From positions 91,732-155,731 of the forward strand of contig NZ_JACSZV010000008.1 of the NCBI RefSeq assembly GCF_014472415.1: a stretch of DNA of 64,000 nucleotides, read 5' to 3'. Below, one piece after another: positions 9,880 to 18,013 of the stretch; position 1 is the first letter of the stretch; each line of letters starts with the position of its first letter. Position numbers and translations under genes: made by a program. The DNA is from Pseudomonas sp. N40(2020). GTDB taxonomy: Bacteria > Pseudomonadota > Gammaproteobacteria > Pseudomonadales > Pseudomonadaceae. The notes beneath the pieces are model-generated. The model did not search any database. It worked only from the letters and a program-made list of their open reading frames with translations, and was not told the DNA's origin.

Positions 9880-10062
9880 TCATTCGTTTTCGCTGAAGAC
9901 TTCCAGGTGCCACTCATCCTCGTGAACCTGTAATACAAACGTGATCGGTCGACAACACACCTGACAGTCCTCGATGTAGGTCTGATCACCGCCGGACAGG
10001 TCCACTGTCGTCTCGACCTCTTCACCACAATACGGACATTCATACAGTGCGCTTTCCAGCAT
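9880..10062 (-). CDS. CPxCG-motif small zinc-ribbon protein
   Basis: A 60-residue protein with ECPYCGEEVETTVD at the N terminus and CQVCCRPI later, giving two Cys pairs likely to bind zinc. It is conserved in gammaproteobacteria as a CPXCG cysteine-rich protein of unknown role. The next gene, DUF2007, follows after 9 bases; the divergent acyltransferase starts about 140 bases away on the other strand. Confidence 0.82.
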   Translation of the reverse strand: MLESALYECPYCGEEVETTVDLSGGDQTYIEDCQVCCRPITFVLQVHEDEWHLEVFSENE

Positions 10063-10204
10063 CGCGGTCTCCCAAGTGACTTGTGCGTATAATCGCCGGT
10101 CTATTTGCAGGGCTATTTTTGTCTGGCTACTTTTTCAGACCGTGCCCCGTTGGTTTTCGATCAAAACCTTTACTTACCCTAGCCGTTTCCAACAAGAGAG
10201 CATG

Positions 10205-11368
10205 ATGGGCGAATTCGATGCCATCCGACCTTACGACGACAGCGAAGTACCTGCGGTACTGGCAAGACTGCTCGGCGACAAGGCGTTTCTAGATATCCTC
10301 ACCCACTTCCGCTTCCCGCGTTTTGCCGGTGCCTTCGGCTGGATGCTCAAACCACTTATAGCCCATCGGCTGCGTCGTGAGTTCGCCGATGTGACGTCAG
10401 TGGCGACCTTGCAGGACAAAGTCGAGTTCTACGTCGACCACACCATCGAGCGCGCCACCGATGGCGTGACCTATACCGGTGTCGAGCAATTCAAGTCCGG
10501 CAGCGCGTATCTGTTCATCGCCAATCACCGCGACATCGTGATGGACCCGGCCTTCGTCAACTACGCCGTGTATCACGCCGGCCTGCCGACGCCGCGCATC
10601 GCGATTGGCGACAACCTGCTGCAAAAGCCGTTTGTCAGCGATCTGATGCGCCTGAACAAAAGCTTCATCGTTCACCGCTCGATCACCGGACGCCGCGAGA
10701 AAATGGCTGCGTACCAATTGCTGTCGGCCTACATCAACCACTCGATCCGCAACGACTGCGCCTCGATCTGGATCGCTCAGGCCGAAGGTCGGGCCAAGGA
10801 CGGCGACGACCGTACCGAGTCGGCGATCCTCAAGATGTTCCACATGAGCCGCAAGGACGAGCCATTCGGTGAAGTCATTCAGTCGCTGAACGTCACCCCG
10901 GTGTCGATCAGCTACGAATACGACCCGTGCGACCAGGCCAAGGCCCGCGAGCTGTATATCCGCGCCACCACCGGCACCTACGCCAAGGCGCCGGGCGAAG
11001 ATGACGTGAGTATCGCCAAGGGCATCACCGGCTACAAAGGCCGGGTGCACGTGAACTTTGCCGCGCCAATCACCGATCTGTTCGAAGACACCAAGCAATT
11101 GGCGGTCGAGATGGACAAGCAGATTCTCGGCGGTTATCGCCTGTTCCCGGTGCATTACCTGGCGTATGCGCAGTGGGCGGATGCTGATCCGCAGTTGAAC
11201 GTGCCGAAGGCTGCCGAGGTGTTCCCGGCGGATGAACTGGCCAAGGCGCAGGAAGAGTGGCAGCAACGGTTGGACGCCTGCCCTGAAGAGCATCGTCCGT
11301 ATCTGGTGCTGCAATATGCGACGCCGGTGCGCAATCAGTACCGGGTCAAGGCTGGGTTGGCGCTGTAA
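10205..11368 (+). CDS. 1-acyl-sn-glycerol-3-phosphate acyltransferase-like protein
   Basis: A 387-residue PlsC/PlsB-superfamily protein. The catalytic NHx4D box reads ANHRDIVMDPAF near residue 110, followed by a substrate loop containing FIVHRSITGRREK. It probably acylates a lysophospholipid or glycerophosphate at the inner membrane, but no clear membrane segment is visible, so the acceptor is uncertain. Two adjacent ATG codons (10202 and 10205) follow an AAGAGAG site; I chose the second for spacing. A 42-codon in-frame extension upstream lacks a ribosome site. Confidence 0.75.
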   Translation: MGEFDAIRPYDDSEVPAVLARLLGDKAFLDILTHFRFPRFAGAFGWMLKPLIAHRLRREFADVTSVATLQDKVEFYVDHTIERATDGVTYTGVEQFKSGSAYLFIANHRDIVMDPAFVNYAVYHAGLPTPRIAIGDNLLQKPFVSDLMRLNKSFIVHRSITGRREKMAAYQLLSAYINHSIRNDCASIWIAQAEGRAKDGDDRTESAILKMFHMSRKDEPFGEVIQSLNVTPVSISYEYDPCDQAKARELYIRATTGTYAKAPGEDDVSIAKGITGYKGRVHVNFAAPITDLFEDTKQLAVEMDKQILGGYRLFPVHYLAYAQWADADPQLNVPKAAEVFPADELAKAQEEWQQRLDACPEEHRPYLVLQYATPVRNQYRVKAGLAL

Positions 11369-11386
11369 GCGCTTTCGGCAAGGTAC

Positions 11387-11416
11387 AAAAACGGCGCCCT
11401 CGAGCGCCGTTTTTTT
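11387..11416 (+). terminator. intrinsic terminator after the acyltransferase
   Basis: Stem ACGGCGC / GCGCCGT with a 6-base loop followed by a run of T. The A-run on the other side makes it usable from both directions, also serving the convergent small membrane protein gene. Confidence 0.88.
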
Positions 11417-11429
11417 ATGCCGCCAATCA

Positions 11430-11708
11430 TCAGAAGCGGGTGCTGACCCACGAAATGAGCAGCGCCAGCCCCAGGCAGGCAAAGCCGAAGCGATAGAAAA
11501 ACCGGTTCATGCGCAACGTTGCCCAATCGAGGATCGGCTCGGCGTTCGGCTGCGCCTGGCGCTGGGCCGCAATACTGGCCATTGCGCGTTGTTCACGGCG
11601 GCGAGTCGCGTGCAGCAGCCAACTGCCCGGGAAGGCCAGCAGCAGGGCCAACAGATTGATCAATTTGGCGGGATGGGCGGTAAACAGCGTCATCAAATGC
11701 AGCGACAT
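11430..11708 (-). CDS. small membrane protein of unknown function
   Basis: A 92-residue protein with a hydrophobic segment near residues 12-31 (KLINLLALLLAFPGSWLL) and another near the C terminus (FGFACLGLALLISWV), joined by a basic, Ala/Gln-rich loop. I chose the ATG at MSLHLMTLF because GAGG lies six bases upstream. I do not recognise a named family. It is convergent with the acyltransferase. Confidence 0.6.
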   Translation of the reverse strand: MSLHLMTLFTAHPAKLINLLALLLAFPGSWLLHATRRREQRAMASIAAQRQAQPNAEPILDWATLRMNRFFYRFGFACLGLALLISWVSTRF

Positions 11709-11887
11709 CACAGACCTCAAACTTAATCGGTGTGGCAGGCGCCAGACCGACGACTGCGGCGGGATTCTACCGAAACCGGCCCCCGACGCCTCCCTTTTAC
11801 GACAAATAACCCATCAATCGACCGATGGCTGTCCTGTGTCACGGCTTCGTCATTTACATCGGCCACCATGCGCGCCTCGAAACACAC

Positions 11888-12106
11888 ATGGAATGCGACA
11901 TGCTTCACGCTGAAAACCAGGACCGTCTCTACCTCATCACCCCATCCGACGAACAGCAGAGCCTCGTCGGCAGCCTTGCCTTCAATGTTCAGGATCGCCA
12001 TTGGCTGGTGTATTGCGCACTGGGCGGGCATCAACATGCGGATTTGCCCGAGACGGATTTGCTGACTGGGGTCAGCGTGCTCGATTTCTATTCGCAAGCT
12101 GCGTGA
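11888..12106 (+). CDS. small hypothetical protein
   Basis: A 72-residue frame (MECDMLHAENQDRLYLITP...) ending SVLDFYSQAA. Composition is protein-like, with Trp, Tyr and acidic residues, and third-position GC fits the neighbours. A second start at 11900 (MLHAENQ) has GGA at good spacing and is nearly as likely. No known motif. It is followed directly by the inverted repeat pair at 12113-12274. Confidence 0.5.
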   Translation: MECDMLHAENQDRLYLITPSDEQQSLVGSLAFNVQDRHWLVYCALGGHQHADLPETDLLTGVSVLDFYSQAA

Positions 12107-12112
12107 GTCAAG

Positions 12113-12274
12113 AGCCCCTCACCCTAACCCTCTCCCGGAGGGAGAGGGGACTGACCGAGATGAATATTTAAGTTACGTCGACCTGAAATATCGAGCCGTA
12201 CTCAAGCCTTGAAAAGCCCCCAATCGGCTCCCTTCCCCCTCGCCCCCCTGGGGGAGAGTGCTGGGGTGAGGGGG
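12113..12274. repeat. inverted pair of GC-rich intergenic repeats
   Basis: CCCCTCACCCTAACCCTCTC at 12114-12133 faces a diverged reverse complement (GGGAGAGTGCTGGGGTGAGG, about 12252-12271). Each half also contains its own small palindrome (TCTCCCGGAGGGAGA; CCCCCTGGGGG). Similar paired repeats are common between genes in fluorescent pseudomonads. No coding potential is seen here. Confidence 0.75.
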
Positions 12275-12315
12275 ATGGATCTTCCAGACAACCCGAATCC
12301 AGAACCTGCACACAT

Positions 12316-12353
12316 GAAAAAGCCCGGAACCATCACTGGCCCCGGGCTTTTTC
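12316..12353. terminator. bidirectional intrinsic terminator
   Basis: AAAAAGCCCGG and CCGGGCTTTTT flank a 16-base loop region. It lies 16 bases beyond the stop of the leftward yajG-type gene and should end that transcript. Confidence 0.88.
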
Positions 12354-12369
12354 ACATCTGGCGAATGCC

Positions 12370-12954
12370 TTATTCAGCAAGCACCTGCCCAACAGTCGGA
12401 TCCTTGAACAGACGCGTCAACGCATCGCTCAACACGTCACTCACCAGTTTGGTGTTGGTTTCCTGATTCGGCGCCATGCCGAAACGCTGGTCCAGCGATG
12501 CGCCGTAACGGCCGCTGTAGCGGCGGTTGGCGTTCTGTACGTCGGAGCGGAAGGTTGCGCCGATGGTCGCTTCGGTCACGTACATGCCTTCTTTAGGCGA
12601 CTGATATTTCAGTTCCGCCAGGGTCACGGTCAACTGGGGAGCATTCGGCGCGTTGTTGGTCGGGGTGAACCCGAGCAGACGCACGGCGGCTTCAGCCTGA
12701 GCCTGCAACTTCGGCAGGATCTGCTCGCGTTGCACGGTGATGGCGCTGGTTTCCGGGTAAAGACCACCACGGGTGCCCAGGGTTGGCGACGGACGACCGT
12801 CAACCACACGCACTACCACAGGCTGGCCACGGCCGACGGCTGGCAATTGCGTGGTCAGCTTCGGTTCCGGACTCAGTTGTTGCGGGCTGTGGGCGCAGCC
12901 GGCCAGAGTCAAACCGGCCACAGTGATCAAACCGAACAACAGGCGTTGCAACAT
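12370..12954 (-). CDS. YajG-family outer-membrane lipoprotein
   Basis: A 194-residue lipoprotein: signal MLQRLLFGLITVAGLTLAGC with the lipobox cysteine at about residue 20, then a YajG-like domain (VVRVVDGRPSPTLGTRGG ...). The family is widespread, of uncertain function, and often linked to cell-envelope or peptidoglycan-related genes. GGAGAG precedes the chosen ATG; an 18-codon upstream extension is unlikely. A strong terminator follows. Confidence 0.8.
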   Translation of the reverse strand: MLQRLLFGLITVAGLTLAGCAHSPQQLSPEPKLTTQLPAVGRGQPVVVRVVDGRPSPTLGTRGGLYPETSAITVQREQILPKLQAQAEAAVRLLGFTPTNNAPNAPQLTVTLAELKYQSPKEGMYVTEATIGATFRSDVQNANRRYSGRYGASLDQRFGMAPNQETNTKLVSDVLSDALTRLFKDPTVGQVLAE

Positions 12955-13159
12955 GCTCTTCTCTCCAGAATCAGGCACAAACAGGCCGGCAGTATAGCGG
13001 TGGGCCACTGCGGGTCACCAGCATCGCGAGGTGAATACTGAAATGTCTGACAAACCCTGTCGAAAGCGGTTCCTGTCACACATTCTTCACCACCCATACA
13101 CCTTGACGTCACGGGTCGCTGGCAATCTTCAAACCAGTCCTCCAACAAGGTACTCGGCC

Positions 13160-13393
13160 ATGCGTTATCTGATCTCGTTGTTCGCCCCACGCCCACTGCA
13201 CCGCAGCTTCGCCCTGCTCGATCGTAACGGCCATTGTCAGGCGTTCAAGCAGTGCAGCCTGCAACCAATGGGCGATGGCTGGGTGGAAATCGAAGAAATC
13301 CGCCTGCAGTGGTTGAACCAGCCGCTGCCCGCCAGCGCCCGGGTCGTACCGCGACAAATGCGCGCACGGGCTCAAGTGCAGTTGACCATCTGA
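13160..13393 (+). CDS. small conserved-looking hypothetical protein
   Basis: A 77-residue frame, MRYLISLFAPRPLHRSFALL to MRARAQVQLTI, with an AAGG about ten bases upstream of its ATG and strong GC at third positions. No known domain. The in-frame reading continues upstream to 13031, but that part has poor codon character, so the internal ATG is preferred. Confidence 0.55.
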   Translation: MRYLISLFAPRPLHRSFALLDRNGHCQAFKQCSLQPMGDGWVEIEEIRLQWLNQPLPASARVVPRQMRARAQVQLTI

Positions 13394-14099
13394 CCGGACG
13401 GCTAATAAAAGTCATTAAACACAACCAACTCCGCGCATTTCTTCGATACAATCTCCCCCCGATTATAAGGACGTCTCCTGATCGGGCCCCGCAACAGCGT
13501 CAATGCGCTTGCATCGACATCAAAAATCGCCCACAGAGAGCCGCCCACACAGATCGAGTGAAGTTGGCGCGCTTGCCTGTTCTTCCGGCAAAACCCCGCT
13601 TTTCGCGAATCTGCAGAGCTGTCATGACGCTCGGTCACTGAGCTGTTTTGCCTTCACGGGCACGGTGCCAGGCTTCGACAGCCCTTTTTTGAGGTTCACG
13701 TCTTCAAAAGAGCGTGAAAAAAACGGGTTTTCACAACTTCACAAGAGTGTGGCGAGCAAATGAATAGTTTTGCGTCTGAACATGCACCATTAGCGTCTGA
13801 AACAGCCCAACGACACAGGACCGGGTACACCTCGAATATCGGAGCCTGAAGCCTGTCCGCTACGGATTTGGTTGCACAAAATGGATGTCTCGACCATAAG
13901 TCGAATTGCCAGCCGCGCGCTGAAATGAGTTCATGGAACTCTTGAAGCCTGGCCGCATGCATCCATCGAAGTTGCGAAAAATTGCGAAGATTCGGACATG
14001 GCGAACTGACCCTCGTTACCTGGGGCATCACTGACCTGCCCCTGAACGCCTGGCAGCCATGCCGACAATTTGGTGCTGCAGATTTTGGAGACGCGTTAA
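13394..14099. other. 706-bp gene-poor leader region upstream of mqo
   Basis: No convincing gene is seen. The stretch is less GC-rich than its surroundings and has several short reading frames without family resemblance. A 29-codon frame at 13760-13849 (MNSFASEHAPLASETAQRHR...) has the look of a possible leader peptide but only a weak ribosome site. A -10-like TACAAT lies near 13452. This may be a long 5' leader or regulatory region for mqo. Confidence 0.4.
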
Positions 14100-15608
14100 A
14101 TGGCGCATAACGAAGCAGTCGACGTAGTACTGGTTGGGGCCGGCATCATGAGTGCCACCCTTGCCGTGCTGCTCAAAGAGCTCGATCCGGCGATCAAGCT
14201 GGAAGTTGTCGAGCTGATGGATTCCGGTGCTGCGGAGAGTTCCAACCCGTGGAACAACGCCGGTACCGGTCACGCTGGCCTGTGCGAGCTGAACTACACG
14301 CCGCAGGCTGCCGATGGCAGCGTCGACATCAAGAAAGCCGTGCACATCAACACCCAGTTCGAAGTGTCCAAGCAGTTCTGGTCGTACCTGACCAAGAAAG
14401 GCACCTTCGGCTCGTGCAAGTCCTTCATCAGCCCGGTGCCGCACCTGAGTTTTGTCCAGGGTGACAAAGGCGTTTCGTTCCTTAAGGAACGCTTTGACGT
14501 GTTGAGCAAGCACCACGCTTTCTCCGACATGGAATACACCGAAGACAAAGCCAAGATGGCCGAGTGGATGCCGCTGATGATGCCGGGCCGCTCGCCGGAC
14601 GAAGTGCTCGCTGCCACCCGCGTGATGAACGGCACCGACGTCAACTTCGGCGCCCTGACCAATCAGTTGCTCAAGCACCTGACCAGCGCACCCGACGCCC
14701 AGGTCAAATACTGCAAGCGCGTGACTGGCCTCAAGCGTAACGGCAACGGCTGGACCGTCAGCATCAAGGACGTCAACAGCGGCAGCAGCCGTGAAGTCGA
14801 CGCCAAATTCGTCTTCCTCGGCGCCGGTGGCGCGGCACTGCCGTTGCTGCAAGCCTCTGGAATCGAAGAAAGCAAAGGCTTCGGCGGCTTCCCGATCAGC
14901 GGCCAGTGGCTGCGTTGCGACAACCCGGACGTGGTCAAACACCACCAGGCCAAAGTCTACAGCCAGGCCGCCGTGGGTTCGCCGCCGATGTCGGTGCCGC
15001 ACCTGGACACCCGCGTGGTCGATGGCAAGAAATCCCTGCTGTTCGGGCCATACGCCGGTTTCACCACCAAGTTCCTCAAGCACGGCTCCTTCATGGATCT
15101 GCCGATGTCGGTTCGCGCCGGCAACATCGGGCCGATGCTGGCGGTGGCGAAAAACAACATGGACCTGACCAAGTACCTGGTCAGCGAAGTGATGCAGTCG
15201 ATGGAGCAACGTCTTGAGTCCCTGCGCCGTTTCTACCCTGAAGCGAAAGCTGAAGACTGGCGCCTGGAAGTGGCCGGCCAACGGGTGCAGATCATCAAGA
15301 AAGACCCGAAAAAGGGCGGCATCCTGCAATTCGGTACCGAACTGGTGGCTGCGAAGGACGGTTCCCTCGCTGCTCTGCTCGGCGCATCCCCAGGTGCCTC
15401 GGTAACCGTTTCGATCATGCTGGAACTGATCGAGAAGTGCTTCCCGGGCAAGGCCAAGGCTGAATGGGCTGGCAAACTGGCCGAAATCTTCCCGGCCCGT
15501 GAAAAAGTACTGGAAACCGATGCTGCGCTGTATCGCAAGATCAACACGCAGAACAACATCGCACTGGAACTGGTTGAAGAAAGCAGCGAGACCCCAAGCT
15601 ACGCTTGA
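14100..15608 (+). CDS. mqo: malate:quinone oxidoreductase
   Basis: A 502-residue FAD-dependent peripheral membrane enzyme oxidising malate to oxaloacetate with electrons going to quinone; it replaces or complements NAD-malate dehydrogenase in the TCA cycle. The N terminus has the FAD fold [19 protein letters not shown] and the family segment [20 protein letters not shown] near residue 43. GGAG precedes the ATG by nine bases. Synteny with PA4642/hpt/upp supports the mqoB position. A strong terminator follows. Confidence 0.95.
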   Translation: MAHNEAVDVVLVGAGIMSATLAVLLKELDPAIKLEVVELMDSGAAESSNPWNNAGTGHAGLCELNYTPQAADGSVDIKKAVHINTQFEVSKQFWSYLTKKGTFGSCKSFISPVPHLSFVQGDKGVSFLKERFDVLSKHHAFSDMEYTEDKAKMAEWMPLMMPGRSPDEVLAATRVMNGTDVNFGALTNQLLKHLTSAPDAQVKYCKRVTGLKRNGNGWTVSIKDVNSGSSREVDAKFVFLGAGGAALPLLQASGIEESKGFGGFPISGQWLRCDNPDVVKHHQAKVYSQAAVGSPPMSVPHLDTRVVDGKKSLLFGPYAGFTTKFLKHGSFMDLPMSVRAGNIGPMLAVAKNNMDLTKYLVSEVMQSMEQRLESLRRFYPEAKAEDWRLEVAGQRVQIIKKDPKKGGILQFGTELVAAKDGSLAALLGASPGASVTVSIMLELIEKCFPGKAKAEWAGKLAEIFPAREKVLETDAALYRKINTQNNIALELVEESSETPSYA

Positions 15609-15619
15609 TCTAGCGGCAT

Positions 15620-15659
15620 AAAAAACGCCCCGTACTCAGTGAGTGCGGGGCGTTTTTTT
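15620..15659. terminator. bidirectional intrinsic terminator after mqo
   Basis: Stem ACGCCCCG / CGGGGCGT with A-run before and T-run after. It lies between the convergent mqo and PA4642-like genes and can serve both. Confidence 0.93.
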
Positions 15660-15675
15660 ATGCCTTGAGAAAACC

Positions 15676-15963
15676 TTAGCCGCGGCTTTTTTCGATCAGC
15701 TCGATGTAGTCCGGGGCGTTTCGCTGATCCTTGATCACCTCAACGAAAGTCTGGCCCTGCTCATCCTTGCCATCGACGTCGTAGCCAGCGGCAACGAAGA
15801 ACGTCAGAAACCGCTCGAAATCATCAATGCGCAAGCCACGATAAGCCTTGATCAGTTTGTGCAGCGACGGCGAGGTGGCGTCGACCGGTTCAAAATCGAG
15901 GAACAGCTTGATCTGCTCATCGCCGATCTCGTCACCAATCACTTGTTTCTTATCTTTACGCAT
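15676..15963 (-). CDS. PA4642-family conserved protein
   Basis: A 95-residue soluble protein (MRKDKKQVIGDEIGDEQIKLFLDFEPVD ... RNAPDYIELIEKSRG) rich in charged residues. I recognise it as the Pseudomonas PA4642 family from sequence and from its place next to mqo. The function is unknown. The terminator downstream is shared with mqo. Confidence 0.75.
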   Translation of the reverse strand: MRKDKKQVIGDEIGDEQIKLFLDFEPVDATSPSLHKLIKAYRGLRIDDFERFLTFFVAAGYDVDGKDEQGQTFVEVIKDQRNAPDYIELIEKSRG

Positions 15964-16025
15964 TGCCGACTCCAGCTCGCAGACATTTCACGGGCGGGCA
16001 GTTTACCCCTGCCCCGCCGCCGGGC

Positions 16026-16505
16026 TCAACGCGCGCGCACGCTGCCGGTGTGCAAATCGGCCCAGATATGGCCGTTGGCGTAACTGAGGAACTGCACATA
16101 GACGGTGTCGTTACGCAGCAGATCGATCACCACGCGGTATTGGGCGAGCGGGTAAAACAGGTTCAGGGTTTTGCTTTTTTCGTCGTAAAGCGGCTTTTTC
16201 AGGCTTTTGCTTTCACCATCGAAACTGACCAGCACCTGAGTTATCGTCGCGCCCTTGTTCAGGGACTTGCCCTTGAGACGGATCATCAGCGACGAAGTGA
16301 CCGGAATCGGCTGCTGATTGGATTGGCGTTGCGCACCGACGACCACCGAATAATCGGTGACTTGCAGCAGTTGCTGCTGTTCCGGCTCGGCATCGCGAAG
16401 GGTCAGGTCATCCGGCGGCAGGAATTGACTGTGCATCGGCGCGGCGGACAGAGGCAGGCTGAGGGTCAGCAACAGGGCGGCAAAGCTGCGGATCAAGAGG
16501 CTCAT
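16026..16505 (-). CDS. secreted hypothetical protein
   Basis: A 159-residue protein with an N-terminal signal peptide (MSLLIRSFAALLLTLSLPLSAAP) and a beta-rich, soluble remainder without cysteines. It is probably periplasmic. The ATG at MSLLIRS follows CGGAG; a nine-residue longer form exists. It lies in the PA4642-hpt interval and is likely a Pseudomonas-conserved unknown. Confidence 0.65.
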   Translation of the reverse strand: MSLLIRSFAALLLTLSLPLSAAPMHSQFLPPDDLTLRDAEPEQQQLLQVTDYSVVVGAQRQSNQQPIPVTSSLMIRLKGKSLNKGATITQVLVSFDGESKSLKKPLYDEKSKTLNLFYPLAQYRVVIDLLRNDTVYVQFLSYANGHIWADLHTGSVRAR

Positions 16506-16552
16506 GGCTGGCTCCGGGGACGGGCCGAGCACTCTAGCATGGGATTAAAAGC

Positions 16553-16630
16553 AAAAGATCGCAGCGTTCCGCAGCTCCTACAGGTTTACATCAATCCCAT
16601 GTAGGAGCTGCCGAAGGCTGCGATCTTTTG
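16553..16630. repeat. REPIN (paired inverted REP sequences)
   Basis: AAAAGATCGCAGC...GCAGCTCCTACAG faces GTAGGAGCTGCCGAAGGCTG...CTTTTG, two REP units in inverted orientation about 20 bases apart. The same unit recurs at 31599-31666 and at the right edge of the window. Confidence 0.9.
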
Positions 16631-16637
16631 ATCTTGC

Positions 16638-17195
16638 TTACATGCCTTTAACGGCAAAGATCCCGTTGGCGTTGCGCCAGTAGCCTTTGTAGTCCATGCC
16701 GTAACCGAAGATATAACGGTCGATGCACGGCAGACCGACGAAATCGGCTTTCAGGTCAGGACGTGCCTTGCGGTCGTGATCCTTGTCGATCAGCACGGCG
16801 GTGTGCACTTTGCGCGCGCCAGCGTGTTTGCAGAAGTCGATGATCGCGCCCAGGGTGTGACCTTCGTCGAGGATGTCGTCGATGATCAGTACGTCGCGGT
16901 CGATGAACGAGACTTCCGGCTTGGCTTTCCAGAACAGATCGCCGCCGCTGGTTTCGTTGCGATAACGGGTGGCGTGCAGGTAGGACGCTTCCAGCGGGAA
17001 TTGCAGATGGGTCAGCAGTTTGCCGGAGAAGATCAGGCCGCCGTTCATCACGCAGAACACCACCGGGTTGCTGTCAGCCAGTTGCTCGTTGATTTGTGCA
17101 CCGACGCGGGCGATGGCCGCCTCGACTTCAGACTCGGTGTACAGGCAGTCAGCCTCTCGCATGATTTGACGGATATGCTCGAGATCAGCGGACAT
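16638..17195 (-). CDS. hpt: hypoxanthine-guanine phosphoribosyltransferase
   Basis: A 185-residue purine salvage enzyme that converts hypoxanthine and guanine plus PRPP to IMP/GMP. The PRPP-binding signature reads VLIIDDILDEGHTLG near residue 98, with the Hpt-specific C-terminal PCIDRYIFGYGMDYKGYWRN. The start MSADLEHIRQ follows GGAGAGCGCC; a very long upstream frame is a non-coding extension. It is divergent from upp-uraA, giving a salvage locus for purines and pyrimidines with a shared regulatory gap. Confidence 0.92.
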   Translation of the reverse strand: MSADLEHIRQIMREADCLYTESEVEAAIARVGAQINEQLADSNPVVFCVMNGGLIFSGKLLTHLQFPLEASYLHATRYRNETSGGDLFWKAKPEVSFIDRDVLIIDDILDEGHTLGAIIDFCKHAGARKVHTAVLIDKDHDRKARPDLKADFVGLPCIDRYIFGYGMDYKGYWRNANGIFAVKGM

Positions 17196-17300
17196 GGCGC
17201 TCTCCGGGGGGGTTGTGGGTGGGGGGTATGGCTGCGAAAAGCGGGCAAAGGTACGCATCTCGCACGGCTGAATCAAGCCTTTATGGACTAACGTACTCAA

Positions 17301-17337
17301 TGTCCTATAGGACATCACCCTCGGATAGATTAATCTA
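17301..17337. promoter_or_regulatory. two perfect palindromes in the hpt/upp divergent gap
   Basis: TGTCCTATAGGACA (17301-17314) and TAGATTAATCTA (17326-17337) are both perfect palindromes, 11 bases apart. The second overlaps a plausible -10 (TAGATT) for upp. They are good candidates for operators of a salvage regulator; which protein binds them is unknown. Confidence 0.5.
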
Positions 17338-17372
17338 GGCCGGTTTTTTTGCCCGCCGCCGGAGCCTTTCCC

Positions 17373-18011
17373 ATGCCCATCCTCGAGATCCGCCATCCGC
17401 TGATCCGTCATAAACTCGGCCTGATGCGCCGCGCTGACATCAGCACCAAGAATTTCCGCGAGCTCGCTCAGGAAGTCGGCGCACTGTTGACCTATGAAGC
17501 TACAAAAGATTTGCCGCTCGAATCCTACGATATTGAAGGTTGGTGCGGCACCGTGTCGGTCGAGAAAATCGCCGGCAAGAAGATCACCGTCGTGCCGATC
17601 CTGCGCGCCGGCATCGGCATGCTCGAAGGCGTGCTGAGCCTGATCCCGGGTGCCAAGGTCAGCGCTGTGGGTGTTGCCCGCAACGAAGAAACCTTGCAAG
17701 CCCACACTTATCTGGAAAAACTGGTTCCGGAAATCAACGAACGCCTGGCCATGATCATCGACCCGATGCTCGCTACCGGCAGCTCCATGGTTGCGACCAT
17801 CGACCTGCTGAAAAAGGCTGGCTGCAGAGATATCCGCGCCATGGTGCTGGTTGCCGCGCCGGAAGGCATTGCCGCAGTAGAAAAGGCTCACCCGGACGTG
17901 ACCATCTACACCGCTTCCATTGATGAACGCTTGAACGAACACGGTTACATCATCCCAGGGCTGGGCGATGCCGGCGACAAGATCTTCGGCACCAAGCAGA
18001 AGGACGCGTGA
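17373..18011 (+). CDS. upp: uracil phosphoribosyltransferase
   Basis: A 212-residue enzyme making UMP from uracil and PRPP. The PRPP motif [13 protein letters not shown] is near residue 128, and the uracil-binding C-terminal [18 protein letters not shown] is intact. The start [16 protein letters not shown] follows GGAG by eight bases. The permease gene uraA begins three bases after its stop, so the two form an uptake-and-capture operon. Confidence 0.96.
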   Translation: MPILEIRHPLIRHKLGLMRRADISTKNFRELAQEVGALLTYEATKDLPLESYDIEGWCGTVSVEKIAGKKITVVPILRAGIGMLEGVLSLIPGAKVSAVGVARNEETLQAHTYLEKLVPEINERLAMIIDPMLATGSSMVATIDLLKKAGCRDIRAMVLVAAPEGIAAVEKAHPDVTIYTASIDERLNEHGYIIPGLGDAGDKIFGTKQKDA

Positions 18012-18013
18012 CC

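Noticed and set aside
13696..14031. 111-codon minus-strand frame upstream of mqo
   Set aside because: No ribosome site or motif, codon use unlike real neighbours.
17196..17942. Long upstream in-frame extension of hpt on the minus strand
   Set aside because: It overlaps upp in antisense and contains no family resemblance; Hpt is complete from 17195.
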